Shown here piece by piece: positions 26,150-34,904 of a stretch of DNA of 36,322 nt. Both the position numbers and the translations under genes were made by a program. The notes below the pieces were generated by a model. The model was given only the letters and a program-made list of their open reading frames with translations, was not told the origin of the DNA and searched no databases. The stretch is from Planctomycetota bacterium. Its GTDB lineage: Bacteria > Planctomycetota > Phycisphaerae > Phycisphaerales > SM1A02. Numbering within the stretch: position 1 is the first letter of the stretch; the number at the start of each line of letters is the position of its first letter. The stretch is taken from assembly GCA_022574595.1 (NCBI GenBank), contig JACZRS010000026.1, forward strand, positions 1-36,322. The letters run 5' to 3'.

Positions 26150-26977
26150 ATGGTCAAGAGAATCCTAGTTGCCTTAAGTGGTACGCCGTTTACAGATTCT
26201 GCGATAAAGCATGCGCTTGAGTTAGCGAAAATCCATCAAGCGGAATTGACCGGAGTAACCGATGTTGACCTGAGTAGGATCGCTGATGTTGGTCCGGTAC
26301 CAATTGGTGGCGGAGCAGCTGCGACTGGACTTACTGAGCATCGCCTGCAAATTACCCAAGAACATATCGAAAAAGCTATAAGCGACTTTGAACAAAGCTG
26401 CGCCAATGCAGGAATGAAATACTGCATTGATCGTGAAACTGGTGATCCCTTCGAGCATCTATCTGACCAGTGGCGATACCATGATCTAACAATCGCAGGC
26501 TTGCGTGGCCTGTTTGAATATGGTGTGGTTCACAGCCCGGATGATGAGATAATTCGTTTAATATCAAAGGGAATCAGACCCATCCTTGCTGTGGCGAAGG
26601 AATACCGTCCAATCAAAAAAGCACTCATCACATATAACGGATCAATGGAGTCTGCCAAGGCTATGAAGCGATTTGTGCAAATGCGTCTTTGGCCTGATGT
26701 CCAGATCCAAATAGTTTGCTTTGACAAACAGGCAGATGAAGCGGAGAAGCTATTATCTGAGGCCAAGTCATATTGCAGCGCTCATGGGCTTGACGCTATT
26801 ACTGAGCGTGTTGAAGGAAGTCCTCGAGTAGTGATTCTTGACTTTGCTAAACAAATCCAGGCAGACCTCATCGTTCTCGGTTCATCATCAAGGGCTAGAC
26901 TCCTCAAGCAATTGCTTGGCGATACCGTTCTGCATTGCCTTCGCAATGCGGACATACCCCTGTTTTTAAGTCAGTAA
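26150..26977 (+). CDS. Universal stress protein, tandem UspA domains
   Basis: A 275-residue protein of two UspA-like halves: KRILVALSGTPFTDSAIKHALELA at the start, and KKALITYNGSMESAKAMKRF at about 160. It ends with LIVLGSSSRARLLKQLLGDTVLHCL and ADIPLFL, which includes a modified form of the Usp nucleotide-binding loop. Such proteins bind ATP or AMP and modulate stress physiology in the cytoplasm. I chose the ATG at 26150, preceded by GGAGA at a usable distance and immediately followed by the domain; an ATG at 26129 would add seven residues with no ribosome site. Its place behind nhaD suggests a regulatory or stress link to ion transport. Confidence 0.88.
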   Translation: MVKRILVALSGTPFTDSAIKHALELAKIHQAELTGVTDVDLSRIADVGPVPIGGGAAATGLTEHRLQITQEHIEKAISDFEQSCANAGMKYCIDRETGDPFEHLSDQWRYHDLTIAGLRGLFEYGVVHSPDDEIIRLISKGIRPILAVAKEYRPIKKALITYNGSMESAKAMKRFVQMRLWPDVQIQIVCFDKQADEAEKLLSEAKSYCSAHGLDAITERVEGSPRVVILDFAKQIQADLIVLGSSSRARLLKQLLGDTVLHCLRNADIPLFLSQ

Positions 26978-27078
26978 GCATAAACTAAGGTCAGATAACC
27001 TTTAACAGTAATGCTGGGCTGGACACAGTAGCGTCGAATTCCGATATAGATGATCGAGCAACAGGTGGGTATTGCGCG

Positions 27079-27771
27079 ATGATTGATCCTATCAGTGTAC
27101 TATCAGTTCTTGGCGGAGTGGCAGTTACTACTCGTAATATTGCCCCAAGATCTGCTGCGCGCGTCGAGCAAACCAACAACCCAAAACCACTAAATCTGTT
27201 TGCAAGAAGTGATTCGGTTGAGTTATCAATTGGTGCTCGTGAGCATGCAAACCTGGATCAGGCAAAGCAGCTTACTGAATCTGAAAAAGAAGAAGTTCGC
27301 AAGTTACAACAACGCGATACTGAAGTTCGGGCTCATGAGCAATCACATCGTGCAGCTGGCGGACAATATGCGGGCGCGGTTTCGCTAGATTACACTCGTG
27401 GGCCTGATGGTAATAATTACGCAACTGAGGGCAGTGTTCCCATTGATCTATCTGCTGTGAAAGACGATCCCGCTGCCACAATTCGTAAAATGCAGCAGAT
27501 CAAACGAGCAGCACTCGCCCCGGGTGATCCATCTGGAGCTGATAGACAGATAGCATCACAGGCTGCTCAAATCGAGCAACAAGCCCAGGCTGAGCTTCGA
27601 GAAACTAAGAATCAGCAAGTAAACACAAATGATTCTGCTGCACAAGATCCTAATGAAGATATTGCGCAGGACGTGTCATCACTTCTGGCTAAAGCCACCA
27701 ATCCCTACACCATTGCTGCCGGTGCTGTAAAACAGTTGACAGCCCCACGCTTTGTCAATGTGTTCGCTTAA
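27079..27771 (+). CDS. Putative metalloprotease, SprA-related (CJM1_0395 family)
   Basis: A 230-residue protein whose central part (about 65-175) matches the SprA-related family: EVRKLQQRDTEVRAHEQSH, AGGQYAGAVSLDYTRGPDG, YATEGSVPIDLS and IRKMQQIKRAALAPGDPSGADR. HEQSH (86-90) fits HExxH, and E118 in ATEGS is a possible third zinc ligand. No experimental role is known to me. The N-terminus has no clear export signal, and the Gln/Ala-rich region (180-205) looks like a coil. The ATG has GGTGGG about 9 nt upstream. It stands alone, 100 bp after the stress protein. Confidence 0.85.
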   Translation: MIDPISVLSVLGGVAVTTRNIAPRSAARVEQTNNPKPLNLFARSDSVELSIGAREHANLDQAKQLTESEKEEVRKLQQRDTEVRAHEQSHRAAGGQYAGAVSLDYTRGPDGNNYATEGSVPIDLSAVKDDPAATIRKMQQIKRAALAPGDPSGADRQIASQAAQIEQQAQAELRETKNQQVNTNDSAAQDPNEDIAQDVSSLLAKATNPYTIAAGAVKQLTAPRFVNVFA

Positions 27772-28133
27772 AGCGTGTAATATAACAATTAAATAATCTA
27801 TACCTCAGAGTTTACTCTAGATTACACTGCAACTTTCATGAACAAATAGTGACAGCTACTTGGCACAATGCGATTTTATTGCATTATACGCCTTGCCCGA
27901 TGGGTACTGTCATGGCTTGTAGATAGCCAAGTTGTTTAATAGACCTAATTGACAAGGAACAAGGGCTTCACCGTAATAACCGTGGGTTCCCCTAGATGTA
28001 ACTCGTTAATCCCGACATTTCGTCAGTGCAAGCGTAAAGTGGTCATAAGTTATTTTCGTTAATCTGTGTTACTCGGAAGTTTAGGGCGCAAAGTACTACA
28101 GAATCGATATAGGGCCTTAAGCGCCAGGCAACT
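27772..28133. other. Hairpin-rich intergenic region before the PAS-LuxR gene
   Basis: About 360 bp without a gene. Inverted repeats visible by eye are GTGTAAT/ATTACAC (27775-27781 with 27821-27827) enclosing AGAG-TTTA-CTCT; TGACAG/CTGTCA (27850-27855 with 27907-27912) enclosing an 8-bp hairpin at 27867-27885; TGGCT/AGCCA (27913-27917 with 27925-27929), which competes with ACTTGGC/GCCAAGT (27858-27864 with 27926-27932); and GGCGC/GCGCC (28085-28089 with 28121-28125) next to the start. It may hold a structured leader or small RNA; no known class recognised. Confidence 0.45.
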
Positions 28134-28889
28134 ATGAACGATACAAAAGACACGCCTTCATTGAACCCAACCGGCACAGAGAAACAGTGGATCTCTGAAA
28201 ACGATCCACAACTCTTATGGAACGCACTTACTCAAGATGCTGAAGTAGGAGTCGTTATTGCTACCGTCGGCGGGAAGATACTCTTTGCAAATGCTACTGC
28301 TACAGAAGTACTCGCTGGAAATCAAACTCAATTGGTTAATAAAGCATGGAGCGATTTTCTACCCAAGGATGTTGCATATGAGCGCGTGAGAATTTCAGAG
28401 CAAGTTGTAACCACGGGAAATCCCATTGCTTTAGTGGGCCTCATTAGAGGAATTTGTCGCTGCGCATTAATTCGGCCTCATATTTCTGGTGATGGCACTA
28501 CAAAGAGAGTCATGATAATTTGCCGCCCACTAACAGCAATTGATCGCATGCCCGACTTGCAAATGATTCAAGACTGCGAATTGGTATTTGCTGAATGTAA
28601 TGATCTTGGACCTTTAGCAGTCTTGACAGAGCGAGAATTTGATGTGCTTGCCCTTATAGGTGAAGGGATGTCTATTTCTGAAATAGGCAGAAGGCTAGGC
28701 CGCAGCGCCAAGACAATTGAGTGGCACCGCAGATCATTGGGAGCAAAACTCGATGAATCGAATAGGGTAGGGCTTGCTCGGATCGCCATTAGAGCAGGAC
28801 TATCGCATCTGGGTTTAACCGATCCGCGCCCCAGATTGGGTATTCATAGATCTCCTCATGCAGCGCCAGAAGAGGGTGATTCACCTTAG
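28134..28889 (+). CDS. PAS-domain LuxR-type transcriptional regulator
   Basis: A 251-residue regulator. A PAS-like sensor (about 25-135; NALTQDAEVGVVIATVGGKILFAN, WSDFLP) precedes a GerE/LuxR helix-turn-helix (about 161-225; LTEREFDVLALIGEGMSISEIGRRLGRSAKTIEWHRRSLGAKL). It has no receiver domain, so the input is probably a ligand or redox cue at the PAS domain. No cognate kinase or obvious target is adjacent. CCAGG lies 6 nt before the ATG, partly inside a small inverted repeat. The thiS gene begins 48 bp downstream on the same strand but is functionally unrelated. Confidence 0.9.
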   Translation: MNDTKDTPSLNPTGTEKQWISENDPQLLWNALTQDAEVGVVIATVGGKILFANATATEVLAGNQTQLVNKAWSDFLPKDVAYERVRISEQVVTTGNPIALVGLIRGICRCALIRPHISGDGTTKRVMIICRPLTAIDRMPDLQMIQDCELVFAECNDLGPLAVLTEREFDVLALIGEGMSISEIGRRLGRSAKTIEWHRRSLGAKLDESNRVGLARIAIRAGLSHLGLTDPRPRLGIHRSPHAAPEEGDSP

Positions 28890-28937
28890 TTCGTCCTCAT
28901 AAGCAGCGGATCAATCAATTACATATCATGTGATACT

Positions 28938-29138
28938 ATGAATATCACCGTCAATGGACAGATCATCAGTTTGGACGAGCCAAGTACTGTTTCGGATCTG
29001 ATTGATCGATTTGAGATGACGGATCGGCCTTGCGCTGTAGAGGTCAATCGTGAATTAATTCCTAAAAAGCAGCACACCAGCCACACAATACGCAATGGCG
29101 ATCAGGTGGAAATTGTGACCCTTGTCGGTGGAGGCTAG
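28938..29138 (+). CDS. thiS: Sulfur carrier protein ThiS
   Basis: A 66-residue ubiquitin-fold protein: MNITVNGQ at the start, a central [13 protein letters not shown], and the required C-terminal GG (VTLVGGG). As a thiocarboxylate it donates sulfur for the thiazole ring of thiamin. Length is normal for ThiS. thiG follows after 22 bp, so the pair is an operon. No TPP riboswitch is visible in the 48-bp gap upstream; other thiamin genes are not in the window. Confidence 0.93.
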   Translation: MNITVNGQIISLDEPSTVSDLIDRFEMTDRPCAVEVNRELIPKKQHTSHTIRNGDQVEIVTLVGGG

Positions 29139-29160
29139 TGAGAAAAGGAACCACAATAAA

Positions 29161-30015
29161 ATGCAGCAACTTCAAATAGATAACAAAGACTTCCTTACCC
29201 TCGGTTCGCACACTCTGCATAGCCGACTCATTGTCGGAACTGGCAAGTATGAATCGTATGAAATAATGCAAGATGCGCTGGATGCTTCCGGGGCTGAGGT
29301 TGTTACGGTAGCGGTCAGGCGCGAACGACTTGTAGACAAAGATGGTCGATCTCTTTTAGATTTTATTGACACTGATCGCTACACGATCTTGCCTAATACT
29401 GCGGGTTGTTTTACTGCTGAGGATGCCGTGCGTATCGCCAGGCTTGGTCGTGAAATACTTCAGCAGATGAACAATCCTGGCAAAGATTGGGTTAAGCTAG
29501 AAGTACTTGGTGATAAAAAAACTTTACTCCCCGATCCCGTTGGTACACTTGAGGCTTGCAAGGAATTAGTAGCCGAAGGCTTTGATGTTCTTTGTTATTC
29601 AACGGATGATCCCGTATCCGCTATGCGCTTGCGAGATGCCGGTGCCACAAGCGTTATGCCCGCCGGTAGCCCCATAGGTTCTGGACGGGGTATATCCAAT
29701 CCCGCATCAATAGCGATATTGATTGAAATGCTGAAAGATCCTGCAAGCGGAGGCGACCCCAATTACCCAGTTATTGTTGATGCAGGTGTAGGAACGCCAA
29801 GCGATATAACAATTGCCATGGAATTGGGAGCCGATGGAGTATTACTTAATACAGGAATTGCCCATGCCAAAGATCCTGTACGAATGGCGGCGGCAATGAA
29901 TGCAGCTTGTCTGGCAGGTTTCCATGGTTACAGAGCTGGCAGAATCGCCAAACGCATGTACGCAACAGCTTCAAGTCCCTGGCAGGGTTTGATAAGCACT
30001 ATTGCCGGTGAATAG
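29161..30015 (+). CDS. thiG: Thiazole synthase ThiG
   Basis: A 284-residue TIM-barrel enzyme that makes the thiazole phosphate of thiamin from deoxyxylulose phosphate, dehydroglycine and ThiS thiocarboxylate. Clear family motifs are [34 protein letters not shown] with the Schiff-base lysine (K112), [18 protein letters not shown] and [10 protein letters not shown]. The ATG at 29161 is preferred, with AAAAGGAA upstream; a GTG 39 nt earlier overlaps the end of thiS. It is convergent with the phosphomannomutase gene, 8 bp apart, with no visible terminator between. Confidence 0.96.
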   Translation: MQQLQIDNKDFLTLGSHTLHSRLIVGTGKYESYEIMQDALDASGAEVVTVAVRRERLVDKDGRSLLDFIDTDRYTILPNTAGCFTAEDAVRIARLGREILQQMNNPGKDWVKLEVLGDKKTLLPDPVGTLEACKELVAEGFDVLCYSTDDPVSAMRLRDAGATSVMPAGSPIGSGRGISNPASIAILIEMLKDPASGGDPNYPVIVDAGVGTPSDITIAMELGADGVLLNTGIAHAKDPVRMAAAMNAACLAGFHGYRAGRIAKRMYATASSPWQGLISTIAGE

Positions 30016-30023
30016 ACATCGCA

Positions 30024-31421
30024 TTAATGCCCAACTCGCTTGCCCAGGTACTTAGAAACCTCATCCACATGGGCATTAACTGTACCTTCATCTAAACCTT
30101 CGAGATTCAGTCGAAGCAACGGTTCAGTATTGCTGGGCCTTACATTACACCACCAAGGTCCGACATTAAGAGTTACACCGTCCAATTCTTCGATCTCAGC
30201 CGCAGGGAAAGCATTTACTAAATCATCGATAGCTGCCTGCTTATCATCGGTTTCAAAGTTGATTTCACCTGATTGAGCATAACGCCTGGTCGGTTTGATC
30301 AACTCGCTTAACGGCTGATCATTTATAGCCAAACCACTAACTACCGATGCAAAGGCTATTGCTCCCGAATCAGCATAGAAATTGTCACGGAAATAAAAGT
30401 GTCCGGATAGTTCCCCGCCAAACACTGCTTTGTGGTTCGCCATTTTCTCTTTCATAAATACGTGTCCAACCCGCGACTTAATAGGCCTTCCCCCCGCTTC
30501 TGTAATCATTTCAGTTAGTGATTTGCTGGACCTTAGATCATAAACAATTGCAGCCTTGGGATTGTCTGCTAGAAATTTACCGCTCAACCACGCAGTCAAC
30601 AGATCGCATCCAATAGTTCGTCCTTTTTCATCTACAACAACACAACGATCTGCATCGCCATCAAAGCAAATACCAAGATCAGCCTTACTCGATACAACTT
30701 TATCGCGGAGCATCTGTAAATTAGATTCAACAAGTGGATTAGGTTCGTGTACGAATTCGCCTGTGGAATTATCGAAATTCAGCTTTGTAATCTTCAGGCC
30801 TGCTATGCCTCCAAATACTTTGGGAATCATCGTGCCTGCCATACCGTTTGATGCGTCGATTACTACATTTATAGTTTTAGATCCATCAACTATGGACGGA
30901 TGCAAGAAATATAAGACATGTTCGCGATACGAATCCCATAGATCGCGAATATCTTCTCGACCTCCTGCAGGTGTTGCCTTATTTTGATCAACTAGAGCTG
31001 CATATCGCCGAATTTCATCTAGACCAGTGGTCATTCCAATCGGCTTGGCTTCAAGGCCAGACACTTTAAATCCGTTGTAGTTTGCTGGATTGTGTGATGC
31101 GGTTACTTGAATTCCACCACAGCACGCAAAATGATTGATGGCAAAATAGATCATCGGCGTATCAACCATGCCTACATCTATTACGTGCGATCCGTGATCA
31201 CGGATACCTTTTTTAAGCGCTTCAGCTAGAGAAGGTGATGACAGTCTCATATCTCGCCCAACCACAAAGTGACGCATCATCGGATCGTCATAGCCAGCCT
31301 CGTCCGCCTTTTCCGTGAGATATCTCGCAGTTGCGTAGCCTATTTGCCAAGCCAGCTTTTCATTTAGCGGTTTGGGATAAATTGCGCGTACATCATACGC
31401 TTTGAAAACTTTACCTAGCAT
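30024..31421 (-). CDS. Phosphomannomutase/phosphoglucomutase
   Basis: The enzyme interconverts hexose 6- and 1-phosphates in the cytoplasm, feeding sugar-nucleotide synthesis. The 465-residue protein shows all four active-site signatures: TASHNP with phosphoserine S109, the metal loop FDGDADRC (254-259), the sugar-binding GGELSGH (335-341) and the phosphate loop RPSNTEP near the C-terminus. I chose the ATG at 31421, 8 nt after GAGGG, over one 15 nt upstream that lacks a ribosome site. It is most like the AlgC/ManB bifunctional group, but sugar preference cannot be read by eye. It heads no obvious operon. Confidence 0.94.
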   Translation of the reverse strand: MLGKVFKAYDVRAIYPKPLNEKLAWQIGYATARYLTEKADEAGYDDPMMRHFVVGRDMRLSSPSLAEALKKGIRDHGSHVIDVGMVDTPMIYFAINHFACCGGIQVTASHNPANYNGFKVSGLEAKPIGMTTGLDEIRRYAALVDQNKATPAGGREDIRDLWDSYREHVLYFLHPSIVDGSKTINVVIDASNGMAGTMIPKVFGGIAGLKITKLNFDNSTGEFVHEPNPLVESNLQMLRDKVVSSKADLGICFDGDADRCVVVDEKGRTIGCDLLTAWLSGKFLADNPKAAIVYDLRSSKSLTEMITEAGGRPIKSRVGHVFMKEKMANHKAVFGGELSGHFYFRDNFYADSGAIAFASVVSGLAINDQPLSELIKPTRRYAQSGEINFETDDKQAAIDDLVNAFPAAEIEELDGVTLNVGPWWCNVRPSNTEPLLRLNLEGLDEGTVNAHVDEVSKYLGKRVGH

Positions 31422-31501
31422 CAAGAACACCCTCATTTACTGTTAAAAACTGCTATTTAGTGTGGCATGATAGCAAGATCAACACGCAGAGTTTTTTGCC
31501 G

Positions 31502-33520
31502 CTATTGATCCAATAAAGCCAGCTCTTCGACGATCACGCCTTCAGGTAAGGCTGCGAGAAATTTTCTGCCATAGCCCTTGGTTACAATCCGAGGATCGAG
31601 AATAACAATTCTGCCTTTGTCCGTGGTTGATCGGATCAGCCTCCCCACTCCCTGCTTAAATCGAATCACCGCACTTGGAACCTGATCCTCCATAAAAGGA
31701 TCGCCACCACGTTGCGTAATCTTCTCCTGGCGAGCTTCAATTAGCGGCCGATCTGGAACCGCAAACGGCAATCGAGTAATAATCACACTACGCAGGCCTC
31801 TGCCGCGCACATCCACACCTTGCCAAAAACTCACCGTACCCATAAGCACGGATCGTTCATTTTCACGAAACCTCTTTAGCAAAGTGCTGCGTGGCCCATC
31901 TTGTTGATGAACAAGTACAGGATAACCTTCTTCAGTTAGTATTGGTCGAAGCTTCGCTACTACATGATTAAGCGCAGAAAAACTCGTAAACAAAACGAAG
32001 GTTCCACCTTGCGTTTCCTGCACATGTTGCAAAATACGCGGAACCATTTCATCAACATACTTTGCAGAATTCGGCTGCGGCATTGATCTATCAATAAATA
32101 CGCGCATTTGCTTTGCGTGATCAAATGGACTTCCAAGCTGTAACGTTTCAGCACCCTCACAGCCAAGGCGAGTTGTTACATGAGAAAAATCATTAGGGCC
32201 AGTTGCAAGAGTTGCGGAAGTCAGCACTACACCTATATCTTGATCAAACAATCTCTTGCGCATAATAGGCCCAACTTCGATGGGCATACAAGCTAAATTT
32301 AATCGAGGTCGCTGAGATATTGATGCGCTGCGTTGCATGCCAGATCGTCTTTGTCTTGCTTCAAGCCAATAAACGTAATCTTCATTGTCCTGGCTGAGCA
32401 ATACCTTTACATCCTTGGCAATATCCTGCGCCCTTTGAAAATAGCTATTAATCTCAAATTGATCGGGTTCATTTTCGATGCGCTCACGCAGCAGTTTTAG
32501 AGATGATGCGAGAGCTTGCATGGGTTTGCTTAGATAATTATCAACAATGTTTGGTTCAAGGATTCTGCCGTTCTTTGGAGCTTTGGTTTGTTGCCAAATC
32601 CAAAGAGATCCGAATTGCTTTTCCGTTTCATCGCGACACTTTAGTGATAGTTCAATAGTATCATCAACCAGCGTAGTTGATTCCTCTTTAGTTTTAATAG
32701 AAGCTAGAAAACCCCTCCTGGTCTTGGGCTGATACAAGAGATTAAGGAGATGTCCCACGCGCGCTTCAGAAAGACTAATTCCAAAATGATTTGCTGCTAC
32801 ATCTTCAACGCTATGCGCTTCATCTAAAATGACATGATCGTAAGGCGGAAGAAATCGCACACCCTGTGCCCGCAGTGCCAGATCCGAAAAGAATAGCGCA
32901 TGGTTACAAATCAGCAGATCGCCATCTTCCATACGCCGCCGTGCCGCTTGATAAAAGCATTTATTGTAAGTTGGACATTTTCGTCCCATGCAATTGTGTG
33001 AATCTGATTTAGCGTAATCCCACACTTCGGGGCGCGTAAGTTGTGGAAGCGTTGAGCGAGAACCATCCTTAGTGTCATACGCCCAATCCTCGATTAGGTG
33101 AAGCGAATGTAGTGAAGCATTTTCGCCAAACAAACGCGCTTGTCGATCACTCGCTTGTTTTAGCCTTCTCAAAGAAACGTAATTGCTTCTGCCTTTGACA
33201 AGCACTGCATTATATTCACCTGGGATAATTTCTTTTAGAAGTGGTATGTCATTTTCAATTAGTTGTTCTTGCAGATTGATAGTATTGGTTACAACAACAA
33301 CTCTCTCTTCATTTTCAACGATTCTTTTAATAGCTGGAATAAGATAGGCAAAGGATTTGCCCACGCCAGTACCTGCCTCGACAAGGAGCTTACCTTTCTT
33401 GGAAAGTGCGCTATTGACTGCGTTAGCCATTTGTATCTGCTGAGGGCGAAGTTCGTACCCAGGCAAACGCTTGGCTATGGCGCCTTCATTTGAAAGAAGA
33501 TGTTCAATATTCACAGACAT
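31502..33520 (-). CDS. DinG/XPD-type ATP-dependent helicase
   Basis: A 672-residue superfamily 2 helicase of the DinG/YoaA type that would unwind DNA or R-loops in repair. Visible are Walker A (EAGTGVGKS, 48-56), VVTNTINLQEQL, the DEAH box (233-236), LTSATL, TSF, and the C-terminal QGVDVRGRGLRSVIITRLPF and QGVGRLIRS. Three cysteines, C177, C182 and C188, match the spacing of three of the four 4Fe-4S cysteines of DinG (C-x4-C-x5-C). At the place of the first, usually in GRxxYxC, the sequence is GRSNYVS (S116). C205 could substitute as a ligand. Start ATG at 33520. It lies downstream of and opposite to nothing related; the MFS gene ends 32 bp upstream. Confidence 0.93.
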   Translation of the reverse strand: MSVNIEHLLSNEGAIAKRLPGYELRPQQIQMANAVNSALSKKGKLLVEAGTGVGKSFAYLIPAIKRIVENEERVVVVTNTINLQEQLIENDIPLLKEIIPGEYNAVLVKGRSNYVSLRRLKQASDRQARLFGENASLHSLHLIEDWAYDTKDGSRSTLPQLTRPEVWDYAKSDSHNCMGRKCPTYNKCFYQAARRRMEDGDLLICNHALFFSDLALRAQGVRFLPPYDHVILDEAHSVEDVAANHFGISLSEARVGHLLNLLYQPKTRRGFLASIKTKEESTTLVDDTIELSLKCRDETEKQFGSLWIWQQTKAPKNGRILEPNIVDNYLSKPMQALASSLKLLRERIENEPDQFEINSYFQRAQDIAKDVKVLLSQDNEDYVYWLEARQRRSGMQRSASISQRPRLNLACMPIEVGPIMRKRLFDQDIGVVLTSATLATGPNDFSHVTTRLGCEGAETLQLGSPFDHAKQMRVFIDRSMPQPNSAKYVDEMVPRILQHVQETQGGTFVLFTSFSALNHVVAKLRPILTEEGYPVLVHQQDGPRSTLLKRFRENERSVLMGTVSFWQGVDVRGRGLRSVIITRLPFAVPDRPLIEARQEKITQRGGDPFMEDQVPSAVIRFKQGVGRLIRSTTDKGRIVILDPRIVTKGYGRKFLAALPEGVIVEELALLDQ

Positions 33521-33552
33521 TATGAGTATTGTAGTGATTTTGCATTAGAGTT

Positions 33553-34782
33553 CTATTTCCGACTAGTAAGCTCGTTTCTAATCGCCTTGGCCTTCCAATA
33601 TGGTTTAATTGCAGGAATGGCAGCTAAAAGAACCAGGCCACAAATCACATAGACTATCCCCAAGCCCTCAGCAAACTCCATTCGCAGCAATCCGGGTAGC
33701 TGCATCCCAAGCAAACCCGCAGCAGGCCCAATTGCGTATCCCATGCCTATCAAACTTTCGTGCTTTCCGCTGGCATCAACTTGCGCTTTACCTACAGACA
33801 TTGCGTAATACAAAGCTGTGTAATAAATGACTCCCATTCCCGCTCCAAAGAGACCAAACCCAATGAGGAGAATAGTTAGCACTGGTGCCAACACAATAAT
33901 CGCAAAGCCAGAGGTGATTAAGGTTCCACCTAGTAATAAAGTCCCCCAGCGCCCGTGCCAAAAACCCAGCCACCACATCAACGCCATTGCAACAACACGA
34001 ACCACCATCCAAGTCGCAGCAGTCGGCGTCTGCCAAATTATATCTACTTCCAAACGGTTAAGAAGATAAGGTAGTAAAGGCCCTAGTGCAGAATTTAATA
34101 CATAACTTAAAGGCAATAAAATTCGTGCAGAGCGCAGCAAGAACGGATACTCAGGCGTTATTGATTCCTCCGACATCTCCCTATCATGCACGACAGGATT
34201 TCGCTTGAACCAATACAGTGTTACTAGCGCAACTACATTGAACCCACCAAGCGCAACTATGGCAAACAGCGCATCTTCTTTTAGAAATGGAGCCATGAAC
34301 CAAAGCGAAGCTGCAACAGAACTGGTCCACACAACATTCCACCAGCCGATCGCCCTTCGCATCTCCCGACCATGTCGACCTGCGGTAAGATAGCTTTCAA
34401 TAATCGGCCACAAGAATGATGCGAGCAAGCTCGTAATTCCCACGACTACCCACAAGATCCATGCCGCTTCAACAACAAGTGGACCTAGGCAAATTATTGA
34501 TTGAATGATAAGTATCAGAACAAGCAGCGTTCGGGCGCTCATCCATCGCTCGATAAATTTCAGGAATCTAGCCGCTGTCAAGGCACCGCTGATATAGCTC
34601 AGGCCAATAACCAAATACATAAATAGAGTTTGTGTTTGGGTGTAGCCATATTCCGCCTTGGCGATGAATGGGACCCCATTCCAAATCACACCAGTACCAA
34701 TCGAGGCTAGCAGCGTCAGGCTTAGCACTGCAGCAATGGGTGTGGGGGCCACTACATTATTGTTCTCGTTCAGACCTGTCAT
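33553..34782 (-). CDS. MFS-family transporter
   Basis: A 409-residue inner-membrane protein with about twelve hydrophobic segments. Features include VLSLTLLASIGTGVIWNGVPFIAK at the N-terminus, a central cytoplasmic loop (FKRNPVVHDREMSEES, about 192-207), and GFGLFGAGMGVIYYTALYYAMSVGKAQ and YAIGPAAGLLG in the second half. The overall pattern resembles uncharacterised planctomycete major facilitators; the substrate is unknown. The ATG at 34782 has AGGA 9 nt upstream; a TTG at 34791 would add three residues. It is divergent from the carboxypeptidase gene. Confidence 0.87.
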   Translation of the reverse strand: MTGLNENNNVVAPTPIAAVLSLTLLASIGTGVIWNGVPFIAKAEYGYTQTQTLFMYLVIGLSYISGALTAARFLKFIERWMSARTLLVLILIIQSIICLGPLVVEAAWILWVVVGITSLLASFLWPIIESYLTAGRHGREMRRAIGWWNVVWTSSVAASLWFMAPFLKEDALFAIVALGGFNVVALVTLYWFKRNPVVHDREMSEESITPEYPFLLRSARILLPLSYVLNSALGPLLPYLLNRLEVDIIWQTPTAATWMVVRVVAMALMWWLGFWHGRWGTLLLGGTLITSGFAIIVLAPVLTILLIGFGLFGAGMGVIYYTALYYAMSVGKAQVDASGKHESLIGMGYAIGPAAGLLGMQLPGLLRMEFAEGLGIVYVICGLVLLAAIPAIKPYWKAKAIRNELTSRK

Positions 34783-34904
34783 GGTTTGCAATCCTACCCA
34801 CCTTTACCAAATTCGCCTTTTTAGGTTCTTGGCAATAAACCGTCGCAAGAACATGGTTCGTCCGTTAGCATCTAGTTAGATCTGTTTTTAGTCAAGGAAG
34901 CATT

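Noticed and set aside
17683-27999. The 11-mer CCCCTAGATGT occurs at 17683, 24458 and 27989
   Set aside because: Two copies are in leaders, but one is within the S9 coding region and the surroundings do not align, so I treat it as chance; a genome-wide count would settle it.
28890-28937. Possible TPP riboswitch before thiS
   Set aside because: The gap is 48 bp, too short, and the conserved TPP elements are absent.
30556-30987. 143-codon plus-strand frame inside the phosphomannomutase gene
   Set aside because: Shadow of a gene with all active-site motifs intact.
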